DNA of 64,000 nucleotides from Diploscapter coronatus (GCA_964036155.1 OZ038423.1:62263249-62327248), one strand, 5' to 3'. Counted from the first letter of the stretch, positions 23,219 to 37,200 are shown. Program-made: numbers and translations. Notes: generated from the letters alone by a model not told the origin.

Positions 23219-26200
23219 CTATACCCAACTATCCTCAGGTACCTTGTTATTATTGTTCATGCTCGACTTCTTGAGCGAGGCATAGAGCGGCTCTGCGTGG
23301 TGTGAGTGAGGCTTCCTTGCCTGACTGTGGCTGTTTGTAGGTTGATCTGCATTCCTGCCCTGTTGTTGGTGTGGCACAGCCCCATATCCTCCACTGCTTC
23401 GAGTGTCGTCCAGTCCATTTCCACTGCCCGGTTGTACATAGGGCTTTTCTCGGCCTTGGGATGAAATTGGTCGAGCAAGAGTGGAGGAATCGGCTCTAAA
23501 ATGAAACTGAGAATTTTTAAAGTCGGCTTTGAAAAATGAATAAAACTTTACATCCTATTTACAAAATGTGAGAAGCGGATACATCGTATTATATATGCAG
23601 GAAAAAGCATGGAAGAAGCTCTTTCCAATTTCGCCATCTTAGATTCAACATGTCACGATGCAATGATACATTTTTAAAATTATCATTTAGCAAAAATTCA
23701 ACTCTCAAAATTTCGAATTTAAAAAAGCAAGTTTACCTCTTCTGCGGTCCAACGAAGAAATCGCTATCCTTCAGTCCACTTCGTTTGAATCCATCGTGCA
23801 ACTCCTTGTGTTGCCACATAACATACAGCAGCTGACTGGCGTATTTGCAGACTCTGCTCGAATACGTCGGGTAGCTCTTGGCGAGGGCGCGCAGTTTGTC
23901 TGTGCCTAAATTTAAAAATGAGTAATTTAAAAATCAGTGGATAAAAGAATTCATTTCTCTGATAATATGAGAAATTAGTGAAGAGACGGTAAGGAAAAAG
24001 ATAACTATTGGATAAATAAGAAATTTGATGCTTTCAAAAATGACTTTCATGTTTCGTGAAGATCTTCTTTTAGAACTTGATGAAGAATTCAATGTTACAA
24101 AAATTCGGAAAAACCCTTACCTTTCAATTCATGGAAGTCCCTTGTGTAATTCGCGCTATTCTTAATTACTTCGAATAGAATGCCCAGCACAGCTCCAATA
24201 GTCTGATCACTAACATGTGGGCGAGGAAGGGTTGCATCGGGCAATTTGCTGACTATTTGTTTCAGAGCCCATTTCCCTGAAATCCAGTACGTTTTATAGT
24301 TTCTTAAAAAATGCAATTTTTCACTCATTAGATAAATAGTAAGAATAAACTGGATATTGTTTAAAATTTTTAAAAAAATATAGTGAGTTAATAATGTCTA
24401 TAATTGGTGAAATTTTCGTCACTCTAACAATTCCTTACTATCCCAAAATTTTACAAATTTCTAGACTAACTGAAATCGAATTTACTCACCAAGAATATCC
24501 CTATTTCTCTGGTCGAGCGCCAGATTCCTCAGAGCAGTAGCCACGGCACAAACTAGGTAGTCCTCAGGCTGCTGGATGAGTTCGACGAGGACAGGCAGTC
24601 CCTTCTCGACTCGAACGATTCCCCGCACTTCCTGACTGGGTGCGAAGTCGCAAGCGGCCAGGTTCTGAATCGCACCCGCCGAGGCTTCCAGGGTGTCCAA
24701 ATTCGAGGCATCTTGCAGTAGTTTCAGGTAGAGTTTCACAACGCTCGGCTGCCACAAAAGTGCCGCGCCCTGAAATTTATTTGCAATTATTAAGAGATTT
24801 GGGAAAATAAGAAGAGGTTTTCTATTTTTTTCCTTTTATCACCACCTTTTCTTCGGAGTTTCATAAACAAAACATGAAAGACGAGATATTACGCAAGAAT
24901 TTTGAAAAGATTTCTTACGCTATCCTAATATAAATTTTCATTTTTATAAATCGAAGTAAATTTCCTACCAAATTGGCCTGATCTTCTTTCGTATCCTTCT
25001 TCTTTTTATCCTTCCGTTTCGTTTTCGGGCTGATTATCGATGTCTTCGAGCCTTTCACTGACTTCACATTCAGAGTTGACGGGTCGTAATTCGGGTCTTC
25101 CACTTCTTGGATTCTAAAGATATTTTTGAATAGTTTGATAAGCTAAAAATATTCTAAGGAAAATGATCACAAAAATATCACTTCTCCAAGTTATTGCCAA
25201 TGCATACTTTTATAATGGCTCGAGGTTTCAGATAAATCGCTAAAATTAACCTGTAACTAAGATTTCTCAGTAGGCAGACGACATTTTCGACCGACTGTGA
25301 GTCGACTTCGTTCCTCTGAATGGCTGTTGTGAGAAATTGCACGAGGCAATCCAGCAGCTGATTCTCTGCTCGCAGTCGTTTACGGGCAGACGCCGACGCA
25401 GCTGAGATGTTTCTGAAAATGTTCACTAGTTAATTTAATTTTTATAAAAATGACAAATTTGCAATGCTTATCATATTTGATCTTCAAATAGTTTTGTTCT
25501 TCATAAAAATCATTCTGTACAACATACAGAATGAAGTTTCTTTACCCCTAATTCTCTATGGAAAATTCAATGATAAAATTCCGTACCTCAAAACCCCTGT
25601 AGAATTCTTGAACAGCGTTCGGCTAGCAGCTCCATCAGTCTTGTGAGTTCTGACGGCCTGCTGGACGAGGACGTCTGTGGAGATCTCGAGGATGACTGGC
25701 TTGAGCATGTCCGAGGAGGACAGATTCCACAGGGCTGCGGTCGCCTCCTCGCGCACGTGCTCGTCAGACGTCGTGTGCAGAAGGGCTGTCAACATCCGAA
25801 CACCGTCAGCATCCAAAATGGAGATCTAAAACATTTGATCGTTTGCGGAGCTAGGCTAGAAATTACTGAGAAACGTGATCGCAAATAATTTTTAATATGG
25901 AATTCTGGAAGTTCAACCTTTCTTCATTAATAATTTTCGTCTAAAATGCATACACTTTCAAAGATGTCTTTTATATGAAAGTTGAGTTTTTTCAGTAATA
26001 AAATTTCCACCTTATTCTTGTCATTCTCCTTTCCAAAGCATAGATTCTTCAAACATGCACAGGCATTTCTCTGTATAGCGGGAGAGTCGCTCTTGAGCAA
26101 ATTGATCAGTTTTGGAATGCCGCCGTATTCTCTATAAATCAAGGCTAGTTAAAGTAATCTAAAGAAACGCGTGCCTAGTTTCCTCTTTGATAAGATTGTC

Positions 26201-29200
26201 AGTGAATGTGAGATGTTGCAAATATCCACTCGCGTTCAGCTGTTTCTCCTTGTCAGAACTCGACAAATAATCGATCACTTCCTTCAGAGACGGGTCACGC
26301 CATTGGACTAAAATTTAGATGATTTTTTCCATGAAAATATGCAAAAAGTGAATATTATCCTTTCGAAGCATAAGTTTTCAGAGAGAAATAACATCGTTTA
26401 ATTTAAACCCTAAAATACTCAAGGTCATTATGTTTCCAGAGGATGAAGAATGAATAAAATTTTTGCTAACGGTTCAGAAAATTCCTAAATTCTACCTCCA
26501 TTATGTCCTGCCCTCAAAGGTGGTGGACTGTCGTCTCTTTCCGGCAGAGGTGGACTTTCCCTGACCATTTCTTCTTGCAACAATCTGATTGCACCAAATC
26601 TTTCTGCTTCCACGTATTTCACGTCGTCGTCTAAATAAAAGATCTCTTATGGTCATTTTCGAAAATGTCAAATTCGAAACATAAATCTCCCAGAACTCAC
26701 TTCGACTCGCAACAATTCTGACGCTTTCAGATGGTTCGGACGGTTCCGAGCAGCCAACCACGTTGTGCGCCAGCACTCGGAATTGGTAATCGTGGCCATC
26801 GATCAGGTCACCAACTAAAAACTTATTCTCGTAAAATTCAAGTAAAAAAGTCTCACCCATCATTTTGCAAGCGTGAACAGGCTGATCGTTGACTTTGTAC
26901 CAATTGACATCCTGTTGGAAATCACGGAATTCAACGTCGTAGCCCTAAAAATAAAATGACGAAGTTTCAGATCTCTTCATTCCATAAAAACATAGAAATC
27001 TCCTAAAAATGTTTGCTATCATTCTAAAGCTAATCGAGTTGGAAATACTCCTAAGGTTATTTAAAGTGAAAAAACAAATGAACTAAAGTATTTTCGAAGA
27101 ATTTTTTGTCAGCTTACCAAAACAGGCAGAGTGCTGTCGGCAGGCAGCCAGCAGATCGTGATTCTGTCTCCGTTCACTTCGAATAACTCGGGTGGCTGGG
27201 GTCGCTTCGGAACATCTTTGCCTGCATTTCCTGAAATTCGTTCTTTCCTCTTTCCAACTCTAAGAAAATATCTACTTTTCCAAAGTGGTCGAAGAACGAT
27301 GACGTCTGACGTATCAGATGGCTGTGAGACTGCGTTGCCTTTGACACAGATCACTCGGAATTCATAGGTCGAGCCGGGACGAAGGCCTTCCACTGAAAAT
27401 TCGAAATTGAATATCAATTGGTTCAAAATGGGATTCAAAATTCCCGGTCATTTATCGTTTAGAAAAATGGAAACTTTCTAAATTTTACCATGAATACAGT
27501 TCTGCGTGATTGGATGTCTGTTTGCGGTGTACCAATTTGGGTCTCCCACTTCCCGGAATTCCACAATGTAGCCATACGGTTCTGCAGACTCGGCCCACAT
27601 CAACTTCACCCAGTCAATGTCTGCTTCGACTAGCTGAAATTTCGGCGATTTTTAACAAACATTACAATTATTTGCATGTCGCAGCATTGCATAGGGGAAA
27701 TACCTCAAATCCTATTTTCCATAACTAGATGTTCATAATTTCCTAATGCGATGCGTAAAATTTTCGAAATTCGATTTTCTAATCGAAATAAATTTTAGAC
27801 CCAGACCTGAGGCTGCCCGGGTGGTTGAATTCGATCATCGATAGTCCGACTTCCGGTGCCTCGCTGAGGAGCTGCAGGTCGAATAACTGTGGCAGGGGAA
27901 GGTCGACTCGGTGCACCAAGTCCTTCTGCATTTCGAGCTCGAATTCGGAATTCGTAGATTCCATTCGGACGGAGATTTTCTACTGAAAATCGACAATTCA
28001 TTTTTTGATTATCATTGCCAAAAATAGAATACTCTTGACTTTGTTCAAAGTTTACTTACATTGAAATAAAAATGGTGTAAACAGAGCAGTAGAAATGGAT
28101 TAGTCTTGCAAAATGTCTATTTTACAGAATTTAAATGAGGAAAATTTATCATTTTAAACACTCGCCGATATATCGATGGTCCTCAACAAGATTGTCGTTA
28201 GCGGCCAACCAATCGACGGTTCCATGAACCCGATATTCGATTTGATATCCTGTTGGAGGGGAAATGTCTTCGGTCAACACAGGGGGAGACCACTCGATCA
28301 CTGCCCGCTGACCGTCCACTGCAACGACCGAGGGGCGGGAAGGAGGCAGAGGCGCTCCTTGGGCTGAAATTTATCAATTTATGAAGTAGACAAAAAACTA
28401 AAAGAAAACCTCCACTGGAAAATTCGCATTTTCCACAAAGTAATCGTAGATTTAGAAATGAAAAAAATATTCAGAAGCATTTACATGAATTTTAATGATT
28501 TTTTTCGGTATTGCAATTAAAAAAGTCAAGAAAAACTCACAGGTAGTTGGATGGAGTTGGCCGTACTCGAGGGGAATTCTGATGGGAATCGAGCCGATTG
28601 ATGGAGGGCCGAAACCGTTCACAGAGGCGGCAGACACGCGGAATTGCACCTCGTTCAGGCATTCCAGATTTGTCACTGAAACTTATGACATTTTAAAAAA
28701 AATTTTATCATCGTGAGTCAAAATTCAACTCCATTTGATTCCTGCTTCCTCTAAAATTTTAAATTTAACCTGTGCATGTAGTTTCTCTCAGCAACTCATC
28801 GTGTGCTCGTTCCCACTCTCCATTTGGACATTCGCGCATTTCGATCTAAACTCGTTTGATTTTTTTGCATAAAAAATTCGAAATTTTTTTTTTCATTTTC
28901 AAATTAAAAAATACCTGGTATCCAATAATTGGCGGCTCATTGCCCTTCTTTGGGGGATCGCTCCAAACGAGAGTCACTTCAGCGACTCCAATATCCACAA
29001 CGTCAGGCACACCTGGGGCTGGAGGAACTGCTTCTTAAAAGAATCAACGTAATTTTTAAAGGAGATTTTTCTTTCATACCTTCCGAGGGCATGGAATATC
29101 GTCCTCCTAGAGACGGTGCGGGAGGGGGCGCTGCTCGTTCGTAGCTTTCATTCAGTCTGGAATTATTCATTGAAGAAAAAGTATAGCGAGTAAAATTTCA

Positions 29201-32200
29201 GTTTAAAAATTTGGATTTCATTTTTTCATTATTCATTGCTTCGTCCTTTTCTAAATATCACGATGAAAAATGAACAAATTTAGAAGAATGCTATGAACAA
29301 ATTCCATGTTTATGTTTATATCTCAAAATCTTTCTTTGATACTTTTACTTTTTCAATAAATATCTTTCTCACCGTAGCGCAGCCGAATCATTGGCATCGA
29401 AAGCGGGTGATGGGGTGGGCATTCCACTGGCGTCGAAGTACATGTCTCCGTAGGGCGAGTCCACGGGGATCTGCCTGACTGAGCGGGTCGTTGTCACTTT
29501 GGTCATTCGCGTTACCTGCAACAGCAAAAACACTTGTCAACGATAAAATCTACTCTTTTTTTTCATTTCAATTCGATAAACATCGGCGAAATGTCAGGTG
29601 AAGATACGTTTTGCAAAAAGAAAATCTAAAAATATCACTATTCTCGAAAGTTGTTCTATCACTAAAATAGTGCAAAGACCACCTTTTCAATGATCACGTG
29701 AAATCATTTTCGTGATCCTTGGGAATACCAAGTCAATTTTGAAAATCCTGATTTTAATCCAAGGAAAACCCCACCCTTTGCGTATGCCCATCCAGATTGT
29801 CTAGCTGATGTTCATCCTCAGGCGGGTTGTCATAGTGCGTCTGAAATTCAATTCGATGATTCATTCTCCTTCCTCACTCCATTTCTTCATTTCCTTTGTT
29901 TCTCCCGCAAGCTTTCAAAGTGTAAGGCAGTTTATGCTCCTACTCAGTGCAGCGTGTTTATTGCAGCCTTTAATTATCGTCTCTGCATATCGCATCGTAA
30001 ATTTTGGATTCGATGAGAAAATCGAAAGGATTCAAAAGTACACATTCCTACTTACACAATCAAAACACATTGAAGATATTTCACTTTTCAAAATGGCGTC
30101 TTGAAATAATCATTTTGGAAACAAAATAACATTGATAAAGAAGAAAAGTAATTTTTTAAAATAAATTCTCAAGAAACTAACCTCATAAGTGTAAGTGTAA
30201 CTGGTTCCTCTGGCGCTGTTCGGGCCCGCCAGCGATTCTGTCAGATAAGAAGTCGCCATTCTAAACAGGCATTTTATCTTATCAATCCTTTACTTGTGAT
30301 ACGGTATTAATATGGGTTCAACGATCAATCAAAAGCATCATTTATCAAAGTTCTTCATATTAGCTAATCTAATCATCTAATAAGTTGTTCAACACTTCAT
30401 CGCCTTCAAAATTAATATAGAAAAGTTATACATTTTTACTTAAAAATTAGGGTTAGAGACAATTTGTAGCACAAAGGGAGTGATTTGTGCCAAAACTGTA
30501 GAGGCTTCCCTCGTAAATTTCGGTACAAATCACCTTCAACCCTAAAAATTATATTTGGATATCAGAGATTTTCATTAAAAAAGGATTAAATTTTTTAAAT
30601 GCACTTACTCCGGATCGACGACGACCTCGCTGTCGATGTTCCACTCGCGGGGAACGGCCTCTTTCGGGACAGTGCTGAATAAATTACTATATTTTCGCAT
30701 CATCACTCCTTGTATAGTTCACTAGCAAAAAGCATTTGTAAAATTCACTAGACTTTTCTTCTCTTCTCTACCACAATTCCTACCCCTCAAGTCTGACAAC
30801 TTTTACAAATGTTTATGAATTATACAGAAGGAGCCCACATCATCATACAAGGTAAATATGAACAGGAAATGCTGAATGCATGAAAAGAGGAAGAAATGAG
30901 GAAACTAAGGGAAAGTGAATGAAGAAGAAGAAGAAGAAAATGGATCGAGACTAGTCAGTCAGGAGGGAGGAAGGGATGGAGTAAAGACAAGACTGGGAAT
31001 TCTCACTTCATCGAAGGGGGATCCAGAAATGCTTCAGATAAATGGAGAACAGGCCTGCTGTATTTGTCGCTTTTTTGAAAATAATAATAAGAACTCTTTC
31101 ATGTCCATTAACGAAGAGCGTTTCCCTGTACCACGATTGGAAGTTACCAGTGGGCGTGACTAATGCGCTATAGAATATCGATTTTAAGTCTATTCAGATC
31201 TACTAATTTTTGAAATGAACTATTTGCTGCCTATCTCATTCCTTGTTCCTGATTGTTAGTGAATCTGTAACACTCTGGCTCACGTCGCGCCTCTGCCTTT
31301 CTTCGTTAACGAACATGATAGAGTGAAGGAAAAGAGCAACAAGATGGGGTATGCGAAAGTTCGACATTTGAATATTTCTAAATCGAAACCACAATTTCAA
31401 ATTTGAAAATTTGTTGAAACCAGAACAGAACTTTTCGCACTTCTGGTGAAAACTACAAAGGGATGAAGATGATAAATACAGGACGAATCCTGAAGGGAAA
31501 AAGCTTCAACTAGAAGAACACAGTCTGTATCTATTTCTAAACAAGGTCACAAAAGGCTCAGACGATTTTGGAAGGAATAGATGAAATGGAAGTGCGAGAA
31601 GTGGCCGACAAGAAGAAAAGACGAAAAAGAAAGGAGATAAGACTCATTACAAGATTATCGCAGTCCAGATATGTTTGAATGTTTGGATATGAAAGGATGA
31701 AAAGGCGAGAAAAACCGGATGCAAAGTGGCGAGATTTCACGAGACTTTTTCGGATTCAACAATTGTAAATAGTCGAAAAAATCTCACAATATCTAATGAA
31801 AACGACTATCTTTCTGAAGAACTATATTCGATCTTATGAAAAGATATGAAAAATTTGTGAAAGTAGTCCGAAATTTGTAAAACCTAAACTTTCTTGAAAG
31901 ATTACTTTTTTATCAGTTCAGGATCTTTCATAGAAGTAGAATGACCAAAACATGATCAATTTTCATCAAAAACAGAACTGTACGATGACTAACCCAAAAG
32001 TGACGCGCGCTATTTTCTAATTCGTTCTTGGTGAGATGTGAAGGAATTAAATCGAACTGTATGAAGCAAAGAAAGAAATGGGTAGAATGAGGGAAATCAG
32101 AGAGAACGTTAGAAAAAGATGCAGGAAAGTTGAGAAATAGTGCATGAAAAAAGATATGGGCAAGAAAATGAAAGCGAGGAAAGAAAAGAACGGCGCACTG

Positions 32201-34233
32201 GCCATTGGCTATCGCTTCGCGTTTTGCAGAGACCGTCCAAGTGTGAAATTTGGAAAGAGGAAATAGAGAGGAGAAAAGAAGCAGAGAAACATGAACATAC
32301 AAGGTCAGAGAGAGCAGGGGAATTATTCAAAGGGCAACGAATACCTAGCGGTAGAAATTTGAGAGGATCAAAGGAACTACCGATAGAAATTCCGCAGAAA
32401 GCCTAGAAGAGAAATGGAATTTTCGTGAAACTTACAATTAGACGAAAATCAATAGAGAAAAGCGATAATTAAAGAGAAAAACTGTCCTCATTAGCAGTTT
32501 TCTTTAAAACTTATAAGTCGAAACGTTTCTTAAGTCTTATTGAAAGAAGAACTGAGTTTTGTTCACATTTCGAACAAAGGTAATAAAGGGGATAGCAAAG
32601 TTATCTCGATCAGAAGCTATTTTTTCCCCGAAAATTTATGGGAAACCCAAACCTTTTCTCAGTTGTGAACAAGAAGAAGTTTGAGTGAAGAAATAAATCA
32701 AAGGGGAAGACAAACTCTGAAAGGTAGAAAAATAAAAGGAAGAGAAAAAGTAAAGAGAGGAGAAGACAAGAAAATAATAGAAAGGACCGTTAGACTGAAT
32801 TGTCTCTTCTCTCTCCTTCTTTTTATTCTATCGGTCATTCGACCGATCGATATTACTTCTCTTACTCAACTCGTCTAGTGCAGCACTAATCAAACGTCCT
32901 TTCTCACTCTTCTTCTCGTTCTCTAACTTTATTCCATTTATTTATCTCGGTATTTTCTCTTGCCTCTCAAAATCCCTTATCTCGCATCATTTTCTGCATC
33001 TTTGTCTCTCTCTACAAACACCTAGGTCACTGTCTCTCTCCTTTGCATTGGCATCTCTCATGTGCGAACAACTACGAGGAGAATGGAGGACAGTAAATAA
33101 TGTGTCATTCAGAAAAGAGGAAGACAATATCAGATGATATCAATCAATTAGTCACTAAAGCAAGGTCGCAATTACTATTTTGGAAGGTTTCCATATATCA
33201 AAAGTGAATTTCTATGTTTAAAAATGAAGATCAGGCTTGAGGAAAATGATCTTTTTTATTTTCATAAAGAATTTTCTTTTAGATCTGTTGAGATTATGTC
33301 AGTTTGAAGAAGGAATAAATTCAAAAGAATCTCGAATTTTTAAATCCTTCACATGTTTTTTAATAGAATCCCAGATATTTTTTTCGTAAATTCCCAGAAA
33401 AGTATACCTGTGAAATTCAATATGTTGCATGAATCAATAGGGAGAATCTTAGAAATCGTGAGTATCCCTCTGAGAATGAGTTGTAAGCTTGGAGAAAACA
33501 CCTGCCAAATGCTGAAGATCGGCAGGAAGAAAGCTTATAACTACAAGATAAAGTGATTCATCAAAATGCGAGGAGAACAGAGAAGAAGAAGATACGAAAG
33601 AAAGAAGATTGTGGGATTGCTTTCTGATAGATGAGGAAATTAACAAAATGATGGACAGAAAATGCATTGTTATTCTGCCAGCAGAGAAAGTGATTGCTCA
33701 TAATTTACAGAGAATGAAAATGTGATGACTTCAGAAAAACAGAAACAAAACGAGGCTTCGGGTCTGATTAGAAAAGATTTGAGCAGCTTTTTAGCTGTTC
33801 ATCAGATAGTTTCTACCTACGCGCCAATGAATATGTTGCAGAAAAGCTTGCGCGCTCAATGTTTCAAGGAAAAAACAAAGGACTACTTTTTCGCTCAACT
33901 TTTGCAAGAAGTCTTTGTATTTTTGCTGCAAATTTTGACGCTTCTTTTGCCGAAACCTAGAAAGATGCTGGAAAAAGTGCGCGAAAAACGTCAGAATAAG
34001 ATTTCGAGAAAAACAAGAAGATAAGTTTGAATGATGAGAAAAATCAATCACTGATCAACAATTATCAAAGGAAAGAATTGCGCGAACCTGACAAGAGTGT
34101 TGATTTGCTGGGAAGTGAAGACCTCCCTTTTTCTGACAGTCCGCTTGCCCGTGTCCGTTTCGATCACCCACTCTCCGTCCTCCCCGCCCTCTTCAGGGAT
34201 CGGCTCCATTAGCGGTTCCGCTATCCACGCCAT
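23219..34233 (-). CDS. jac-1: p120/delta-catenin family protein with four fibronectin III domains (JAC-1)
   Basis: 25 exons, 1,239 aa. Exons: 34233-34088, 30674-30609, 30260-30182, 29840-29775, 29515-29373, 29156-29080, 29033-28915, 28845-28770, 28675-28541, 28363-28166, 27982-27807, 27633-27489, 27392-27118, 26944-26857, 26814-26701, 26630-26496, 26307-26175, 26131-26011, 25825-25587, 25412-25251, 25113-24969, 24769-24490, 24276-24121, 23905-23737, 23495-23219. Layout: acidic then Tyr-rich N-terminus (1-195); four FN3 domains (about 200-640); armadillo repeats (about 680-1150) with the family's LEASAGAIQNL and ALRNLALDQRN motifs and a Lys-rich insert (KTKRKDKKKKD) where p120 has its basic loop; C-terminal tail ending DSWV, the PDZ ligand of delta-catenin, ARVCF and p0071. 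Such proteins bind the cadherin juxtamembrane region. FN3 domains fused to p120 are known from nematode JAC-1. Introns 10 and 17 appear to start with GC. A 45-bp in-frame intron may be removed from exon 13 (27275-27231), giving 1,224 aa. A splice acceptor lies 2 nt before the ATG. Confidence 0.95.
30675..34087 (-). other. Large first coding intron of jac-1
   Basis: 3.4 kb without supported exons. It contains a GAA-type microsatellite at about 30917-30940, and from 31.5 kb the + strand becomes strongly purine-rich (pyrimidine-rich on the jac-1 sense strand). Open frames here follow that composition and lack family motifs. It could hold enhancers or an internal promoter. Confidence 0.6.
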
Positions 34234-34240
34234 TTCTGAT
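34234..34240 (-). promoter_or_regulatory. Splice acceptor 2 nt before jac-1 start (cis or spliced-leader)
   Basis: On the - strand AAAATCAG is followed by AA and then ATG at 34233. No coding exon is evident upstream, so it is a candidate spliced-leader trans-splice site, or a junction to a distant noncoding exon. Confidence 0.45.
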
Positions 34241-37200
34241 TTTCGCAAATCGTTATTTCTTCTGAAAATCAACTTTTTTAAATCAAAAACAGTATTTTAG
34301 AAACCCTTCGATTTTGAGATTTTTTCAAAGTTTTTTTCAAATGAATTTTAAGCTTTCTAAAAATGAAATGAATTTTTCTGCATCAAGCGCGAATTTCCAG
34401 AGGGTGTCAAACGTTTTATGCCAAAATTATGCTAGAAACCTCAGATAAATTATGTTACTGAACTCAGCACACGTGTTACAGAACGTCTGATGCCCATTTT
34501 CATACATCCCTAGCTCAAATCAAAAACTGATGGATTTTTATTGTTCTAATAAGAATGGCATCGTTTTCACTTTGATTCATTACTTCTCGATGCCTTTAAA
34601 GTAATTTTTGAAATTCTCTCACCAGCTTCATATTTGCCAGTTCGCTGTCTTTCCAGTTCTGCTTCTTCCTCTCGTAGTCTTTCTCGATTAGTCTGCCTCT
34701 CTATGCTCTCGTCTCCTGTCTGTTTCGTTCTGCTCTCTCGTCGTCAGTCAGCAGCCTGTCAAAGACGATAATCATCTTCACGTTTGATTGCCTTTTCGCG
34801 CATCTCACAACACTATTCATGAATCGAGGAACGAAGAATCGAGAAGTATTTTGGAAGTGTTGAATTTGAAAGGGAGGGAGGATCAGAGTGGTTGTAAATG
34901 AAGGGAAAATGGTGAAAATAAAGAAATCGAACAGATATATCCGAATATGAAGAAGAAATGGAAAGATAGCTTGAAACATGAAATGGCAAATTGAAATTTA
35001 GAAAAGGCGAAATCAAAACGAATTGTGGAGAAAAAAAACTCATATGGAATCTGAATTTCATTTCTTCAGAAATATGGAATTTTAGAAGGTTCAAGAAAAA
35101 TCTGAAAAAAGAGTCAGGAAAAAGTCGAGAAAAATGCAACGAAATTCGGTCAAGAATGTGAAATGAAATCCGTTCTGTGTATACTTCAGAATTACAACTG
35201 CTCGACACGGCAGCAGCGTGTAAGCTGGACAATAAGCAATAAACAGAACAGGAGCTGCAGAAATGAAGAATAAAGCAAACGACGAATCGAAATAGAAAAG
35301 TGGAGGAGAGAAAAATTACAAAACAATCGAAACGTAATTGACAATGAAAAGCTAGCATATCGAGAAAAAAAAAGACAAAAATCGATTTATGATTCAGGAG
35401 AAAAATGAAATTCCGCTCATTTCCAACGGACTGTGCAAAAATAGCAGCAGTCTGGAAAAGAGGCGGAAAAGATGCATGAAATTGACAGAGTTAAGAGGGG
35501 AGCAGAGATAACAGGGTAGAGGATAAAGGTTGCAGAGTAAAAGAGTCAAACGGTGAAAATGAAAATGCATTAGAGAAAAGGGGACTGTTAAAGGGTGGGA
35601 GAGGTAAGGAGATTTGGAGAGATTAGAGAGATAAAGGGGAGACTCTGTGGCAAATATTTATCTATGTTATCTGCTCGAATGCTGAATGCTTGATGAGAAA
35701 CATTCACCTGCATGTGAATGGGGAGGCAGAAGACAGAATGTGCAGGGCTGAACAAGCATGTTGAAGAGTCCAGGGGTGGACAAAGAAAAGCCGATTGACC
35801 GGCAAATGAAGAGGGTGACAGAAACTTTTTTCTGTAAAGGAAAATTCCATTTCTTTACGTGCTGAAAATTAGTCAATGAATTTCGAATACACTAAAAATC
35901 ATGAAAATCTTGAGAGAATCTCATGAAGATGGCGATAATCCAATTCAGAGCAATGCAAATTTCACCTATGAAAGATGACAAGATGAAAGGATCATGATCT
36001 TTCAAACATACCTTGTGTAAATTTTGACATTTGTGACAACGAAAATCAGTGAAGACTAGCTTTCTTACAAAAGAAAATAAGATCTCGAAATCGCAACAAA
36101 CGAAGGAAGAAGTTTGATCTTCACGTAATTTATGATTTTATAGCTCAAAGAAAATGTGCCAAAGCGTTTCTGCCAACAATTCACCACCCGCTCAACCACT
36201 CATTAATCAATACCTCACTTCCTCTTTCTCTTTCGTTCCTTCATTCTTCTTGACTTTCTGCCAGCCCATCTGCAACTTTGATGCTAATGATGCAACCCAC
36301 ATTCGCACACAACAACAACAATACTCACTTTCTAATGTTAATAGGGTGATATTTGCATTGCTAATTATACCAATCAAAGGATGAGATATGAATTAGAAAG
36401 CTGAAGAGTAAGTTTGTCGAATAGTAACCTCGTGAAGTTGAAAGAAAAATCTAAATAATGAAAAAGAGATATTAAGAAAAGTAAAGTAATTCGTAGCAAA
36501 AATCGAAAACTCTAAAACTTATTATGAAAGACCTTCAATAATTCAAAAACTCAAACCGAGTCACTTTTTACGGAAAGACATTTGGAAGCAATGAAACACA
36601 AGACAAATGACGAAAAACTCAACTATGAAGAAAGAGAGCATAGTCTTGAAGGTGAGGAGAGGAAAAGATGGAGAGAAAAGCTAGAGATAGCGAGAAAATG
36701 CGAGGGACAGACAGGCAAAATAATCCTCGAAATTCAATAGCAATATATGAAGATGGAAGAGGGATGGAAGGATGGCACAGAACCGAGACACAGGACAAAT
36801 AAATATGAAGAAGTAACGGAAGCTGCCTAGGGCGAAATGGAAGGAAAATGGGAATTTAGGGAAGCTGAAAGAAAGAAATTCGAATTGAGGTTGGGAAGTA
36901 AAGTTAGAAAGGGTGAGAAAATTAGAGGAAGAGGCATCAAATAAGGCAAGGGGGAAGGGCGAAGGGAAAGGCAATCGAGAGCCAGAGGGAAAGGCAGGAC
37001 GCAAGCTAATTTGGGCTAATGAAAATGCCACCGATAGAGCAGAGCTGAAATGGAACTGAAAATGACACAGACACCAGGGAAGCACCGAAGGGCTGCAATG
37101 TCGCGAAGATGAGACTAGCAGAGTTTAGCAGGCTTAATTAGAATACGACAGGGTGCGATTTCGTACAACCAAACTAGAATTAGACACTTACGAGAATTCG

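Noticed and set aside
34813..35358. 181-codon open frame on the - strand rich in Phe, Leu and Ser
   Set aside because: It follows the purine/pyrimidine skew of the region, lacks splice partners and domains, and similar frames occur in every skewed block.
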